59,630 bases of DNA from positions 1 through 59,630 of the forward strand of contig CANLCT010000025.1 of the NCBI GenBank assembly GCA_947489195.1. The letters run 5' to 3'. Positions 46,482-56,049 of this stretch are shown here, piece after piece (positions within the stretch are counted from its first letter, which is position 1; every line of letters begins with the position of its first letter). The stretch is from an uncultured Aquimarina sp. (GTDB lineage: Bacteria; Bacteroidota; Bacteroidia; Flavobacteriales; Flavobacteriaceae). Made by a program: the position numbers and the translations under genes. The notes beneath the pieces are model-generated. The model was not told where the DNA came from. It did no database searches and saw only the letters and a program-made list of their open reading frames with translations.

Positions 46482-47790
46482 TAAATTAGTAGTTGCGGTT
46501 ATCTTTCTTTTTAGTGCTCAAGTTTTTTTAGCACAGGGAATAATTTCTAAATTTAAAAAAGAATTTACTATAAAACCTTCGGCTGTTTTAGAACTGAATG
46601 CATTATATACAGATGTAATTTTTAAAAGTTGGAATAAAGATCAAATATATGTTAATGCTTATTTGAAAGCAGAGCAACAAGATACAGAAGGACTCAAAGA
46701 ACAAGTAGATTTATGGGAAGTTAACATAAATGAAAATGATTCATTATTAGTCATTACATCCGATGCTTCTAGAAAACCTAAACGAACAGTTTCTACGACA
46801 GCTTACAATATTTCGGGTGATGTATCGCAGCAAAATCTGGCACAATTGATACAAGCCATGATGGCGCCTGTGCTTGAAAATGTACAAAATAACCCAATAC
46901 CAGCATCATTAAAAAATAGTTTAGCTCAATTACAATTTGATTTTAATGCTTACAATAAGTTAGGCGAAACTTACCTTAAAATTTGGGAATATAATTTGGT
47001 TAAAGATTTGGATGCTAAATCTGCAACCGAGGTTCGTAAATGGTCAAAAAATGCTACTTCAAATTTACAACAAGTAAGTAGTTCAAATACACCAAAACAA
47101 GTATTGTATCCAAATAATAGTAATAGGTCTAATTACATTCAATTTTCTCAAACTATAAGTACAACATCTACGGCAGTTGGGGTGCCCTCAAAAAAAGTAT
47201 TAGAAATTTTTGTACCGCTTAACACGAAGTTAAGATTTAAAACACGCTATGGAAATGTAAGTGTTGTAAATGAGTTAGCCAATGCTAAAGCAGAAATGAA
47301 ATACACCCCTTTTAATGCCGAAAGAGTAACAGGTGTAGCTACTGATTTGTCTATTTCATTTGCTCCGGTATCAGTTAATCATTGGGAAGAAGGAAATTTA
47401 TCTTTAGGATATGTAAAAAAATCGGTACTGAACCATGTAAACGATATTAATTTATATGCTAAATCTAGTCGTGTACAAATAGAATCTTTAAATGGAAGAG
47501 GCACTGTTGAAAGTCTTTTTGGGATGGTGAATATTTTAAAGTTAAATCAAAACTTTTCAAAATTCTCGTTACTATCTAAAAATAGTGATATAGGTATTAC
47601 CCTGCCAAAATCAGCTTATAATTTTGCTTATACAGGAAATAGAAGTCGTATAGAAATCCCAGAAAATAGAATGCAATTGACATCGCTAGGGGATAATTAT
47701 AATCAAATGTTAAATGGTTATTCAGTATCTCGAAATACAGACAAAGAAATACAAATGAGTGTAGCCAATAGTCAGATTTTTTTGAGATAA
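46441..47790 (+). CDS. secreted DUF4097-like adhesin-type beta-repeat protein
   Basis: 449 residues. The signal sequence is within LNKLVVAVIFLFSAQVFLAQ. The mature protein opens with FTIKPSAVLELNALYTDVIFKSWNKDQIYVNAYLKAE and later has the short-strand pattern of DUF4097 proteins (LRFKTRYGNVSVV, INLYAKSSRVQIESLNGRGTVESLFG, ILKLNQNFSKFSLLSKNSDIGITLP). Such proteins form beta-helical or beta-solenoid shapes and often sit in ECF sigma operons. The start ATG at 46441 lies inside the preceding gene. Third gene of the sigma / membrane protein / solenoid unit. Function unknown. Confidence 0.75.
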   Translation: MNLKTQHTKIIKLNKLVVAVIFLFSAQVFLAQGIISKFKKEFTIKPSAVLELNALYTDVIFKSWNKDQIYVNAYLKAEQQDTEGLKEQVDLWEVNINENDSLLVITSDASRKPKRTVSTTAYNISGDVSQQNLAQLIQAMMAPVLENVQNNPIPASLKNSLAQLQFDFNAYNKLGETYLKIWEYNLVKDLDAKSATEVRKWSKNATSNLQQVSSSNTPKQVLYPNNSNRSNYIQFSQTISTTSTAVGVPSKKVLEIFVPLNTKLRFKTRYGNVSVVNELANAKAEMKYTPFNAERVTGVATDLSISFAPVSVNHWEEGNLSLGYVKKSVLNHVNDINLYAKSSRVQIESLNGRGTVESLFGMVNILKLNQNFSKFSLLSKNSDIGITLPKSAYNFAYTGNRSRIEIPENRMQLTSLGDNYNQMLNGYSVSRNTDKEIQMSVANSQIFLR

Positions 47791-47826
47791 ATCACATTCA
47801 AAGCAGTTTTATAATAGTAAAAAAGA

Positions 47827-48594
47827 CTAGTGTTTGCTGTATTTAGCAATGGCTTCTCGGATGTGTTCAATACGGTTTTCGGGATCGGGATGTGAGCTTT
47901 GAAATTCGGGAATACGATTTGGACCAGCAGCAGCTTTTAAAATTTTCATAACACCAATCATTTCTTCAGGGTTATAGCCTGCATTGATCATAAAAAGAAC
48001 CCCTAATTTGTCGCTCTCAAGTTCATCTCCACGTCCGTTTTTTAAAAGTGTAGTTTGTCCATATTGATTAACTAAACCTCCGGCATCGGCACCAACAGAG
48101 GCTCCTGCAGAAACTGTTTTCCAAAATTCACTATCTGCAATGCGTTCGGCTGAATGGCGCCCTAAAACATGTCCAATTTCATGCCCTAGCACGCCAGCTA
48201 TTTGATCTTCATTTTTTAAGCGCGAAAGTAAACCATAGGTCATAAAAATTTGACCGCCAGGTAAGGCAAACGCATTTATGGATTGACCGTCATTTAGTAA
48301 ATGAAAATCATATTTGTAGGGAGTATCTCTGGCCATACTAGAATTAACCAGTTTACTACCTATAGCATCAATTAAAGATTGTAGTTTTGTGTCTGGATGT
48401 AAACCACCATGTTGTTGTGCCATTTGAGGAGCACTCTGGATACCAATAGCAATTTCTTGTTGTGGATCCATGCTTATATTTTGAACTCTATTGGTGTATG
48501 GGTTTACTGTTTTATTACTGCATTTTTTAATAAAAGCAAAGGCAACAATAACAACCCCAATAAGTAATCTAAACTTTAGCCCACCTCTACGCAT
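47827..48594 (-). CDS. M48-family metalloprotease
   Basis: 255 residues with a hydrophobic N-terminus (FRLLIGVVIVAFAFIKKCS), which could be an anchor or a weak lipoprotein signal ending at Cys25. The zinc site is HEIGH (138-142) within VLGHEIGHVLGRHSAERIA, and the third ligand is probably Glu193 in DELESDKLG. INAFALPGGQIFMTYGLL matches the BepA/YcaL/LoiP periplasmic M48 type, which degrade or mature outer-membrane proteins. It lies six bases after the CAP gene on the same strand, so the two are probably cotranscribed. Confidence 0.9.
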   Translation of the reverse strand: MRRGGLKFRLLIGVVIVAFAFIKKCSNKTVNPYTNRVQNISMDPQQEIAIGIQSAPQMAQQHGGLHPDTKLQSLIDAIGSKLVNSSMARDTPYKYDFHLLNDGQSINAFALPGGQIFMTYGLLSRLKNEDQIAGVLGHEIGHVLGRHSAERIADSEFWKTVSAGASVGADAGGLVNQYGQTTLLKNGRGDELESDKLGVLFMINAGYNPEEMIGVMKILKAAAGPNRIPEFQSSHPDPENRIEHIREAIAKYSKH

Positions 48595-48600
48595 GATAGT

Positions 48601-49206
48601 TTATTTAAATAATATATGTGTAAAATACAAAACTCCTTGATTGTTTGCAATTGTACCTATACCAGATTTTGTAAAATCTCCTTCTAAATTTTTGCGATGC
48701 CCTTCACTATTAATCCATCCGTCAACAACAGCTTTGGCTGTTTGAAATCCAAAAGCGACATTCTCAGCATAGAATCTAGCGTTTTCAATTTTAAATAAAA
48801 CATTGGCACGTTCATTACCATTATCATGGTTTATATCATTTAAATTAATTTGATACTCGGTATGGTTTAAAGCTTCTATTTTTGCGGTATTGTTATCACT
48901 TAGTGGGGCTAAATTTTTCGAATTTCGGTACTCGTTTACTAGAACTAAAATTTGATCACTAATACTTTTTTCATCTTTACTTAGTAACAAATCACCTTTT
49001 TCAGCTGAAACTGATGTGGCATTAGTTGCTGTTTCAGCTTCAATGTTAGTCTCTAAACTTGTACCAATATTTGTTTCAGTTTCTGTTTGTATTTCATTTA
49101 GTACTTGTTCTAAACTTTTATCCGAAATTTCTTCTTTTTCGCAAGAGATTATACATAAGCTGGTAACTAAAATTCCCGCTAAGGAAATTGATTTTAAAAA
49201 ATTCAT
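48601..49206 (-). CDS. CAP/SCP-domain lipoprotein
   Basis: 201 residues. The lipobox ends at Cys22 (MNFLKSISLAGILVTSLCIISC). An acidic Thr/Glu-rich linker (about 25-70) leads to a CAP domain: ILVLVNEYRNSKNLAPLSDN, HTEYQINLNDINHDN (first site His), AENVAFGFQTAKAVVDGWINSEGHRKNLEGDFTKSGIG (second His). CAP proteins of bacteria are secreted with unclear activity. Its start codon lies inside an inverted repeat (49201-49242) that also follows the VanY stop. Confidence 0.88.
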   Translation of the reverse strand: MNFLKSISLAGILVTSLCIISCEKEEISDKSLEQVLNEIQTETETNIGTSLETNIEAETATNATSVSAEKGDLLLSKDEKSISDQILVLVNEYRNSKNLAPLSDNNTAKIEALNHTEYQINLNDINHDNGNERANVLFKIENARFYAENVAFGFQTAKAVVDGWINSEGHRKNLEGDFTKSGIGTIANNQGVLYFTHILFK

Positions 49207-49242
49207 ATTGTAGGTTTTTTTTGGGTGCTACAATATATGAAT
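49201..49242 (-). promoter_or_regulatory. hairpin enclosing the CAP gene start codon
   Basis: attcatattgtag (49201-49213) is complementary to ctacaatatatgaat (49228-49242) apart from a 2-base bulge. On the minus strand the stem contains the CAP ATG and is followed by a run of six T's. It could end the VanY message, attenuate it, or mask the CAP start in read-through RNA. Confidence 0.45.
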
Positions 49243-49980
49243 TTAGTTGGATAGTAATGTAGGATTTATCTCTAAAATATTTAATTTAAGATATCTATTA
49301 ATGAATTTTAACGATAAATAATCACTTCCTGACGTATTTTTTTGATTTAATTTATGAATGGTTTTACAGATCAAATATTCAGAAAGCATTAATTTAGCTA
49401 TAGGAATATAGCTATAATGCCATGGTTCGTATTTGAAGCCTTTTCTGTTAGGTGTATTAGTATATACTAATTCAAAACCATATTTATATGCATTAGCATC
49501 CATCCATTTTTTTAGGGGATAAAAAACTTGATTTTTGTCAAAATTAGAAGGCACAAGTAATGAAGTGGGAGGGGAGTCAACATCTAAAACAATATCAATG
49601 TCTGTTCCCCAATGATGTCTAGAGGTTCCTGGTAAAGTTGAATATTCAATTATTTTATTGATTGCTTCTTCTGGCGAAAGCTCTTGATTGGTGTATTTTG
49701 TATATTTTCTGTTCCAAATTTGTTGTTGCCTTTTAAAACTACGGAAACTTGATACTATTTTAATATGCACCCCTTCTAAAGCAGCAGCGTTTTGCATTTT
49801 TTTAAAAGCGATAAAAACTTCTCCCCTAAGAGAAAAGGGATTGTTTGAATTTTTAGGTGTATCAATTCCTGATAATTCATTGTGGGTAAATGTCATCGGC
49901 TGACTAAATACTATTGTTATAAAAAAAAGAAATAGTATTGAAAGCGTATTTTTTAATGTAGAATAATTACCTATTAACAT
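49243..49980 (-). CDS. M15B (VanY-like) D,D-carboxypeptidase
   Basis: 245 residues from ATG 49978-49980, with a signal peptide in LKNTLSILFLFFITIVFSQ. It has the zinc motifs of VanY: IVSSFRSFKRQQQIW, SRHHWGTDIDIVLDV (SxHxxGxxxD), and YEPWHYSYIP (second His region). It would trim the terminal D-Ala from peptidoglycan peptides in the periplasm. A longer frame to 50016 has no signal peptide at its start and was rejected. The start overlaps the end of the upstream T9SS-type B protein by 14 bases, so it belongs to the same minus-strand operon. Confidence 0.88.
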   Translation of the reverse strand: MLIGNYSTLKNTLSILFLFFITIVFSQPMTFTHNELSGIDTPKNSNNPFSLRGEVFIAFKKMQNAAALEGVHIKIVSSFRSFKRQQQIWNRKYTKYTNQELSPEEAINKIIEYSTLPGTSRHHWGTDIDIVLDVDSPPTSLLVPSNFDKNQVFYPLKKWMDANAYKYGFELVYTNTPNRKGFKYEPWHYSYIPIAKLMLSEYLICKTIHKLNQKNTSGSDYLSLKFINRYLKLNILEINPTLLSN

Positions 49981-51202
49981 ATAAGTACCCCGATTTACAT
50001 TTATTACCCTGTCCATTAGCTTCGTAATTTAAGACATAAAAATAAGTACCTACAGGAAGTAATTCGTTAGGTTTAATTGTAGCTCGGCCATTTGATTTAC
50101 CTGTAAAAACATCAAAACTTCCAAAATCGGCAGTACCATTGCCTTGTGGATCAGGATCGGTGTAACCTTCTTTAGAATAGACAACTACACCCCAACGATT
50201 AAATATTTTTAATGTGTTGTTTGGAAATCTATTAATTCCTTGAATTTTAAAGTAGTCGTTCTCGCCATTTTCATCACTAGAAACGGCATTGAAAAAGATA
50301 AGCTCTTCATTAGAGTCAAGTATTTCGGTTCCAGCAATTGTTAAAACTTCGAAATCATCGGGATTAAAAAAGTCTGAAATAATTTCACCATTTAAAATAT
50401 CACCAGTGGCATTGGCATTTCCTAAATTAACCCATTGTTGTTCTTCTTTACTCCAGCCTACTACAATAAGTTCCGAAATATCATTTTCATTTACAAGATC
50501 ACTAATATTGCTTAATGGATCCCAGGTTAATGTAGCCCTAGTTGTTTTATCACCATCTAAATCCCAAAATTCAACAGGACTTACAAAAGCAATTGAATTT
50601 TCTTTTGTATTGCGGTCAAAATTTGTTGAAAAAGTTGAAGGAGCATCTGCATTTTCGAAAAAGTAAGCGGCCTTTGATGTGTTTTCGGCAGCTGTAGCTT
50701 GTACCGAAATTGGACGTAGTCTAAAAGCATCTCCAACAGGAAACAGGTATTGTTCATTGCCGGTATAGCTTGTATACCCGTCAACATGGGTGTCATCACC
50801 TTCGTTTACATAAAGGTCTGTATCTACTAAATCTAAAGAAACTTCGGGAGAGTTTCGAGGTGTAATTACGTTTCCATTAACAAAAAATACGCCTGTGGTT
50901 ACTACTGCATTTACTTCTAAATTAATATTTTGATTAACATCAACAATTAAATTTGCAAATTCTGGCGCATTTTCGCCTGAAATTGTTAATTGATTATCAT
51001 TATTATAAAATCCAACTTCGCTTGTGTCACCATTTTCAGAAAATTCGCCATCATTGATTAAGTTGCCATAAATTCCTATTTGACTATCTGAATGCGAACG
51101 TATAGAGCTGTTTTCGTGATTTTTAATATCACAAGTAACTTGAGCTATTCCGCTTAACGCAGAAAACAGGATGAGCAAAGGTGCAAAATAAATTGTTTTC
51201 AT
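49967..51202 (-). CDS. surface protein with type B (gliding-associated) T9SS sorting domain
   Basis: 411 residues with a signal peptide (MKTIYFAPLLILFSALSGIAQ). The body is beta-rich with no catalytic motif seen (IGIYGNLINDGEFSENGD, a frequently repeated start in Bacteroidota surface proteins). The C-terminal 80-90 residues are a gliding-motility-type CTD: YFKIQGINRFPNNTLKIFNRWGVVVYSKEGYTD, LPVGTYFYVLNYEANG, ending SGYLYVNR. Type B CTDs direct export by the T9SS, usually for adhesins. Sixth gene of the operon running from beyond 59630. Confidence 0.85.
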   Translation of the reverse strand: MKTIYFAPLLILFSALSGIAQVTCDIKNHENSSIRSHSDSQIGIYGNLINDGEFSENGDTSEVGFYNNDNQLTISGENAPEFANLIVDVNQNINLEVNAVVTTGVFFVNGNVITPRNSPEVSLDLVDTDLYVNEGDDTHVDGYTSYTGNEQYLFPVGDAFRLRPISVQATAAENTSKAAYFFENADAPSTFSTNFDRNTKENSIAFVSPVEFWDLDGDKTTRATLTWDPLSNISDLVNENDISELIVVGWSKEEQQWVNLGNANATGDILNGEIISDFFNPDDFEVLTIAGTEILDSNEELIFFNAVSSDENGENDYFKIQGINRFPNNTLKIFNRWGVVVYSKEGYTDPDPQGNGTADFGSFDVFTGKSNGRATIKPNELLPVGTYFYVLNYEANGQGNKCKSGYLYVNR

Positions 51203-51213
51203 AGTTAATTAAT

Positions 51214-52110
51214 TTAAATATTCCAGAAGTTTATTTGATTCTCTTCTGTTTCTGTTAATTGATCACCAGTAACTTCCATTCGATACATGATCAGTTCGGT
51301 AATCCGATTGTCAGCAAAATTTCGATTGTTTCCGTTGGAATATAAAATTCCGAAATTATTTGTTGCTGTGCATCTACCGTTTGTATAATTACCAGACTCA
51401 AGTATAATGCCATTTTTACGAATTGATTGTACAATAGTTGCTCTTACAAATGAAAATTGTTGCCATTCGTTATTGGTATTGCTAGCCCGCCTAACAGCAT
51501 CACAGCAAATACCAGAATCAAAGTATACAAAATCATCTGTCCAATTTAAATGAACAGACCATCGGTTACGGTTATTGGCAGGTTGTCGTGTTCCAAAGGT
51601 AAACTGATTATTATCGGTGGCATAGGCGGTAATAAATACAGTTCCATTAATACCTGCATTGGTTAATGTTTGAATACTTGTATTAACATCAAGTCTATCA
51701 TTTGCGCCATCACCGACAAAATAAGGTCTGGTAGGGTCTGAAGTAATAAACTCTGGTTGAAAATTAGGAGTGTTTTGAATAGCATTTCTTCCCAAACCAC
51801 TTTGGTCGTACCAGATCACTACAAATACTTGGGCACTTCCGCGCCAAGCATCAATGGCTGTAATATCTACAATATCATTACTTGCACAAAAAAAGTCTTG
51901 TTCTTGATTGTCACTATTTCTGCGTAAGCGTATTAAAGGGCCATTATAATCTGATTCCAATATACGCATTGAAAAGGCAAAACTAATGTCGGTTAGTTTA
52001 TCATCAAGGAGGTGTTTTGGTGCTAAGCTAGGGAACTGATTGTAATGTGCTATTTGGCAAAAACCAAATGCATAGAATAGTAAGTGAGTAAGAAGTACAT
52101 AATATTTCAT
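51214..52110 (-). CDS. secreted protein with arabinofuranosidase B-like (ABF-B catalytic/LamG) fold
   Basis: 298 residues with a signal peptide (MKYYVLLTHLLFYAFGFCQ). The text SFAFSMRILESDYNGPLIRLRRNSDNQEQDFF, ITAIDAWRGSAQVFVVIWYDQSGLGRNAIQ and FVGDGANDRLDV matches the pattern of the alpha-L-arabinofuranosidase B catalytic family (A(Y/F)S.R.L...Y.G...R.RRSSDN..QD, VV.WYDQSG.G.(D/N)A.Q). The same jelly-roll is used in many Bacteroidota surface proteins without proven enzyme activity, and the catalytic acids cannot be placed by eye. It overlaps neither neighbour: 11 bases from the T9SS protein and 3 from the next gene. Adhesion or glycan binding is as likely as hydrolysis. Confidence 0.65.
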   Translation of the reverse strand: MKYYVLLTHLLFYAFGFCQIAHYNQFPSLAPKHLLDDKLTDISFAFSMRILESDYNGPLIRLRRNSDNQEQDFFCASNDIVDITAIDAWRGSAQVFVVIWYDQSGLGRNAIQNTPNFQPEFITSDPTRPYFVGDGANDRLDVNTSIQTLTNAGINGTVFITAYATDNNQFTFGTRQPANNRNRWSVHLNWTDDFVYFDSGICCDAVRRASNTNNEWQQFSFVRATIVQSIRKNGIILESGNYTNGRCTATNNFGILYSNGNNRNFADNRITELIMYRMEVTGDQLTETEENQINFWNI

Positions 52111-52113
52111 TAC

Positions 52114-52635
52114 TTATAATTTTAAATCACCTGTGATGTGAAATATGTTTGTTGCCGTAGATATAATACCAACTCCAGCATCTCTGCCTGCGGTTTTAAA
52201 ACGTGATAACCTATTTTTAACTTGTACACCACCAGCACCAGTTATGGTTACTTGTCCATCGCCAATTTGATATATACTTATATTATAGCCTATAGGTAAA
52301 CCTGTAGGAATGGTTAAAGTGATATCGGTTGCACTATCAAATGTTAATACATTTGTATTATTGCTATTAATTAAAGTATAACTTGCTGTAAGTGGAACAA
52401 CTACAGGAGTTAATCTATCTTCAAGTAATTGTTTCCATTCGGTACCATTATATTCAAATACTTTTTTTAATGTACTATCAAATATAATTTGACCTTCATC
52501 GGCCGTTGTCATAGGCAGATTATTTATACTAGTTGTTGACCCTACAGGCAATCTCATTAAATCATTTCTTGTAACAGTTTGTCCCAATAGTAAATTACTT
52601 AAAAACATAAATAAAATAATTATACAGCGCTTCAC
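52114..52635 (-). CDS. small secreted fibre-like protein with shared N-terminal motif
   Basis: 173 residues with a signal peptide (MKRCIIILFMFLSNLLLGQ). The mature N-terminus RNDLMRLPVGSTTSINNLP then EGQIIFDSTLKKVFEYNGTEW is strikingly similar to the start of the protein encoded at 56050 (NSLMGLP..., EGNIVYVTSDDRIYRYDGATW), a motif also found in tail-fibre-like proteins. The C-terminal part (ITLTIPTGLPIGYNISIYQIGDGQVTITG) is a beta-rich tip-like domain. No sorting domain is seen. Probably a structural surface subunit; function not established. Confidence 0.65.
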   Translation of the reverse strand: MKRCIIILFMFLSNLLLGQTVTRNDLMRLPVGSTTSINNLPMTTADEGQIIFDSTLKKVFEYNGTEWKQLLEDRLTPVVVPLTASYTLINSNNTNVLTFDSATDITLTIPTGLPIGYNISIYQIGDGQVTITGAGGVQVKNRLSRFKTAGRDAGVGIISTATNIFHITGDLKL

Positions 52636-52695
52636 AATTGATCTGATTTTAATAGTTGATATTTAATTCATTGTATATGTGTAATTTACTATTTT

Positions 52696-55600
52696 TTAGT
52701 TAGGTTTAACTCTATATGTAATTCTTCTGTTTGTGATTACAGACGCCGCAGCTAGTACTTTTTTTCTGGAAAATTCTGAAGTAGAATTTCCTAAAGTAGC
52801 TGTAGCAGTAATTAAATTTCCTGTAACAGGAAGGTTTGCACTTAAAGTTACAGTAATATTAAATCTGTTCGTTGTATCAGTATTACCATCGGCATCTATA
52901 TAATTAGATACACTTGTATCTGTATCAAAAGGACCGCCTTCGGTAACAGCCGTTAAAAATAGTTGTCCTTCTCCATAATCATCAGAAAAGCCAGGGAGTT
53001 GATTGTCTCCTTGAGTGGCTGTTCCAAGTTGAACATCCGTTAAGAAAATTTCCAATATCGATCCTGGTCTAGACCAACCTGTAATTTTTAAAATATTACC
53101 ACTAATAGTTGCCGTTTCAAATACAGGAAAATTTAAAAGCCCATTAGGTCCATTGTCGCTATCACCGTTATCATTAATGCTAACACTGTCACCTGTTCTA
53201 CCTGTATTAGCATCTAGATCAATTCCTAGTGCTTGTCCGCTGGTTCCATTAGCAAAAATAGAGTTTAGACTAATTAAATTGCCTGATGTGTTAGCACCAC
53301 CTAATACAATACCAGCACCTCCATTATTATTTATAATATTATTACGAATTATAGAATTACTTCCACTTAATACAATACCCGCATTTTCAACTACTCCATT
53401 ACAAATACCTCCATTTTGACCAGATTCTCTAATGGTATTTTGTTCAATGGTTATATTTCCAGCAGTTAATCCAGTAGCATCAATTCCTAAAGCGGCAGAA
53501 TTTTCGATAAGGTTGTTTTGAATAATTACTCCAGATGAGCTGCCTTGGATTCGTATATTATCAAAACAACTTGCATTGCCATTTTCGGTTATATGATTGT
53601 TCTGAACTAAAGTGGAATTTCCACCATTAATAAAAACTCCTCTGTTTATATTAGTAGCAATATAATTATTGGTAATTATAGTATTAGTGTTAACTCCTTC
53701 TATTTCAATACCACGATTTATATTTCCTGCATTATTACCTAGAGCATTAACACCTATGAGATTCTCTGTTATGGTAATTTCTCCCGAAAGGGGCATAACA
53801 CCACTATTGTTATCGGCATAAATAGCTAAATTACGAATGACTACACCAGTACCTTGTGATCTAAATACATCACCATTATTTTGATGTACTTGAATCTCAG
53901 GTAAATTATAGTTTGGAAGTAATGCTGCTAAACGACCTACTGGTGCCCCGCTAGCACCTACAGTTCCTGTATTAGAGTTTCCAGAATAAGCAGTTTGAGT
54001 TCTTCCATCAATATGTGTATTGGTTCCAGTTATAATGGGTAAATCGGTACTGTCTGAAATAATAATATCAAAATATCCATTTGTAGTATAATTTGAATCA
54101 GCAGGTCTGTTTAATGGATCTGTAGTAGGAGGGATCATAAAAATAGAAGTATCCTCACCTGCATTAGGATTGATAGAAGCATCGTTTGGATGTGCTTCAA
54201 TGTCTAAACCTGTTTCACCTAATTCATTTGAATTTATTATGAATTGAGCGAGTGATCCTTGACCATTTTCATTGGTGTTTACAATGGTGTTGAAATTAAA
54301 ACCAAAGTTTAAACCAACAATACCTTCATTGATAATATTGATAGAGGAAATAGTTGATGCATTTACTATGGAGCCTGTAGTTTCGCTACTAGGAAAACTA
54401 GGATCGTTTCCACCTATTTCGTTTGGAATATCAATTAGTATGCTTCCTAAATAGTTTTTTCGAAACGTTTGTACTGGTAAACAAGTTGTACAGTTAATAC
54501 CTCCATTTCTGGAAGATCGTACAGAATTTGGAACTACCCTTACAGAATAATCTCCATTAGCCATACCAGCAAATACATATTCGCCAGTGTTATCAGTAAT
54601 TACGCTATCAATTAATGTGTTTGAGTCGTCGTATAATTCAACAGTAGCGCCAAGTAAGCCAACACCTGATGAGGTTGGTAAATCTCTACCTGTTCCACCT
54701 GGATAATTAATATCTTCAAAAACAAAGCCAGTTATTAAATTACTAGGAACTTTCAATACAACGGTATTGAGGAGAACAATATCGCCACCTGCAGTTACTC
54801 GAGTCGTTGCTGTAGTTTCACCTACATTAATAAAAGATGAAATATCATAAGTGTCAAAATCAACTCCATAATTATCAGTGTCATTAACTGTAGTGGGAGC
54901 AGTATTGTCAAATAATGTTGAATTAAAAGGATTATCGGTTGCGCCAACGTTTGAGCCGTCTCCTTTCAACTCAAATGTATTTACACTTGTAGTTAATGTG
55001 AGTGATTCTCCTCCAAAGATACCCTCGTCACCTTCCCAACTTAATACGGAGGTTTTAGCACCAGTAGTATTAATTGCAAAAAAACCATCTAATGTATAAT
55101 CCGAAAAGGAATTTTGTTCACCACTAAAGCCATCATACAGGTTAATCCTAACAGCGGGTAACGACGGTTCAGTATAAAAGATTTTTAAGGCCCAACCACC
55201 AAGGGTTGTTGATCCACAAAAAAAGGAATCAATATTATCATTATCAATGGTTAAATCACTAAAATCGTATACATTAGTTGAGGGATCAGCAATTCCTTGA
55301 ATGATTGATGTAACATCAGCAACCATTCCAAAAAAGGAAATTTGTTGGTCATGAAATTGTTTTGTCAGGGTAGAATTTACTGTTTGTCCCTCAAAAGTAA
55401 CTTGCTCATCACTTACAAATCCAGAGTGCGCCCAAAATAGGTAAGCTCTTTCAATAACTGCTCCAGGAATAATGGGAGTAGTTAATGTATTTGATGATGA
55501 GGTGGTTACTGCGCATGGATCAGTAGCATCATCATTTGTTCTTAATGTTCCACCAGTTAATGCATAATCAAAATACCCATTAAATTGATCGAATAAAGTA

Positions 55601-56046
55601 AGCGGAACATTTTGAGGTATAGAAGTGTCATAAACAGAAAATCCAACAAACTTTACACTTTCTCCGTTTAGCAAATCCTCGTCTACTTCCAAAATACCGT
55701 CAATAAATACGCGTACGCTTGAAGCTCCTGCCCATCCATTATTAAACGCATCAAATAACAGAAAGCTATACCCACCATAGGGTAATTCAACAGTTCCTGT
55801 ATTTGTATACGAAATGTTTGAGCCATCTGCTGCAAAGCAATTAGGGGTACAGTCTTGATATAGAATAGCGGTGTTAGTAGTATTTCTTATTTGAACAGCA
55901 TTCTCTTCTGCAAAGTTAGGCCAAGTTACCTCAATAGTAACGGTGGCTGTTTGTGATAGGAGTTTAAAAAAAGATAAAAAGAAAAATAAGAGCAATAAAA
56001 TTGTTACTCTTGGTGGTAATTGTTGATATTTATTTATTTTAAACAT
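52696..56046 (-). CDS. large secreted protein with SdrD-type B domain and beta-helix
   Basis: 1116 residues with a signal peptide ending near LLSQ. The N-terminal beta domains (about 30-430) contain LPYGGYSFLLFDAFNNGWAGAS and YDGFSGEQNSFSDYTLDGFFAI. An SdrD_B/Cna-B-like domain spans about 440-530 (FEDINYPGGTGRDLP...TDNTGEYVFAGMANGDYSVRVVP). A right-handed beta-helix spans about 595-970, with repeated N(L/I)I.NN.I / VIQNNLIENSAALGID units. It ends VITNRRITYRVKPN without an obvious type A or B T9SS CTD, so export or anchoring is unclear. Plausible long adhesin. Three bases separate it from the gene at 56050. Confidence 0.8.
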   Translation of the reverse strand: MFKINKYQQLPPRVTILLLLFFFLSFFKLLSQTATVTIEVTWPNFAEENAVQIRNTTNTAILYQDCTPNCFAADGSNISYTNTGTVELPYGGYSFLLFDAFNNGWAGASSVRVFIDGILEVDEDLLNGESVKFVGFSVYDTSIPQNVPLTLFDQFNGYFDYALTGGTLRTNDDATDPCAVTTSSSNTLTTPIIPGAVIERAYLFWAHSGFVSDEQVTFEGQTVNSTLTKQFHDQQISFFGMVADVTSIIQGIADPSTNVYDFSDLTIDNDNIDSFFCGSTTLGGWALKIFYTEPSLPAVRINLYDGFSGEQNSFSDYTLDGFFAINTTGAKTSVLSWEGDEGIFGGESLTLTTSVNTFELKGDGSNVGATDNPFNSTLFDNTAPTTVNDTDNYGVDFDTYDISSFINVGETTATTRVTAGGDIVLLNTVVLKVPSNLITGFVFEDINYPGGTGRDLPTSSGVGLLGATVELYDDSNTLIDSVITDNTGEYVFAGMANGDYSVRVVPNSVRSSRNGGINCTTCLPVQTFRKNYLGSILIDIPNEIGGNDPSFPSSETTGSIVNASTISSINIINEGIVGLNFGFNFNTIVNTNENGQGSLAQFIINSNELGETGLDIEAHPNDASINPNAGEDTSIFMIPPTTDPLNRPADSNYTTNGYFDIIISDSTDLPIITGTNTHIDGRTQTAYSGNSNTGTVGASGAPVGRLAALLPNYNLPEIQVHQNNGDVFRSQGTGVVIRNLAIYADNNSGVMPLSGEITITENLIGVNALGNNAGNINRGIEIEGVNTNTIITNNYIATNINRGVFINGGNSTLVQNNHITENGNASCFDNIRIQGSSSGVIIQNNLIENSAALGIDATGLTAGNITIEQNTIRESGQNGGICNGVVENAGIVLSGSNSIIRNNIINNNGGAGIVLGGANTSGNLISLNSIFANGTSGQALGIDLDANTGRTGDSVSINDNGDSDNGPNGLLNFPVFETATISGNILKITGWSRPGSILEIFLTDVQLGTATQGDNQLPGFSDDYGEGQLFLTAVTEGGPFDTDTSVSNYIDADGNTDTTNRFNITVTLSANLPVTGNLITATATLGNSTSEFSRKKVLAAASVITNRRITYRVKPN

Positions 56047-56049
56047 ATG

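Noticed and set aside
53153..55099. Plus-strand open frames inside the beta-helix gene as separate genes
   Set aside because: They are antisense shadows with repeated Ser/Pro/Leu-rich text, no signal or motif, and the minus-strand frame has clear domains.
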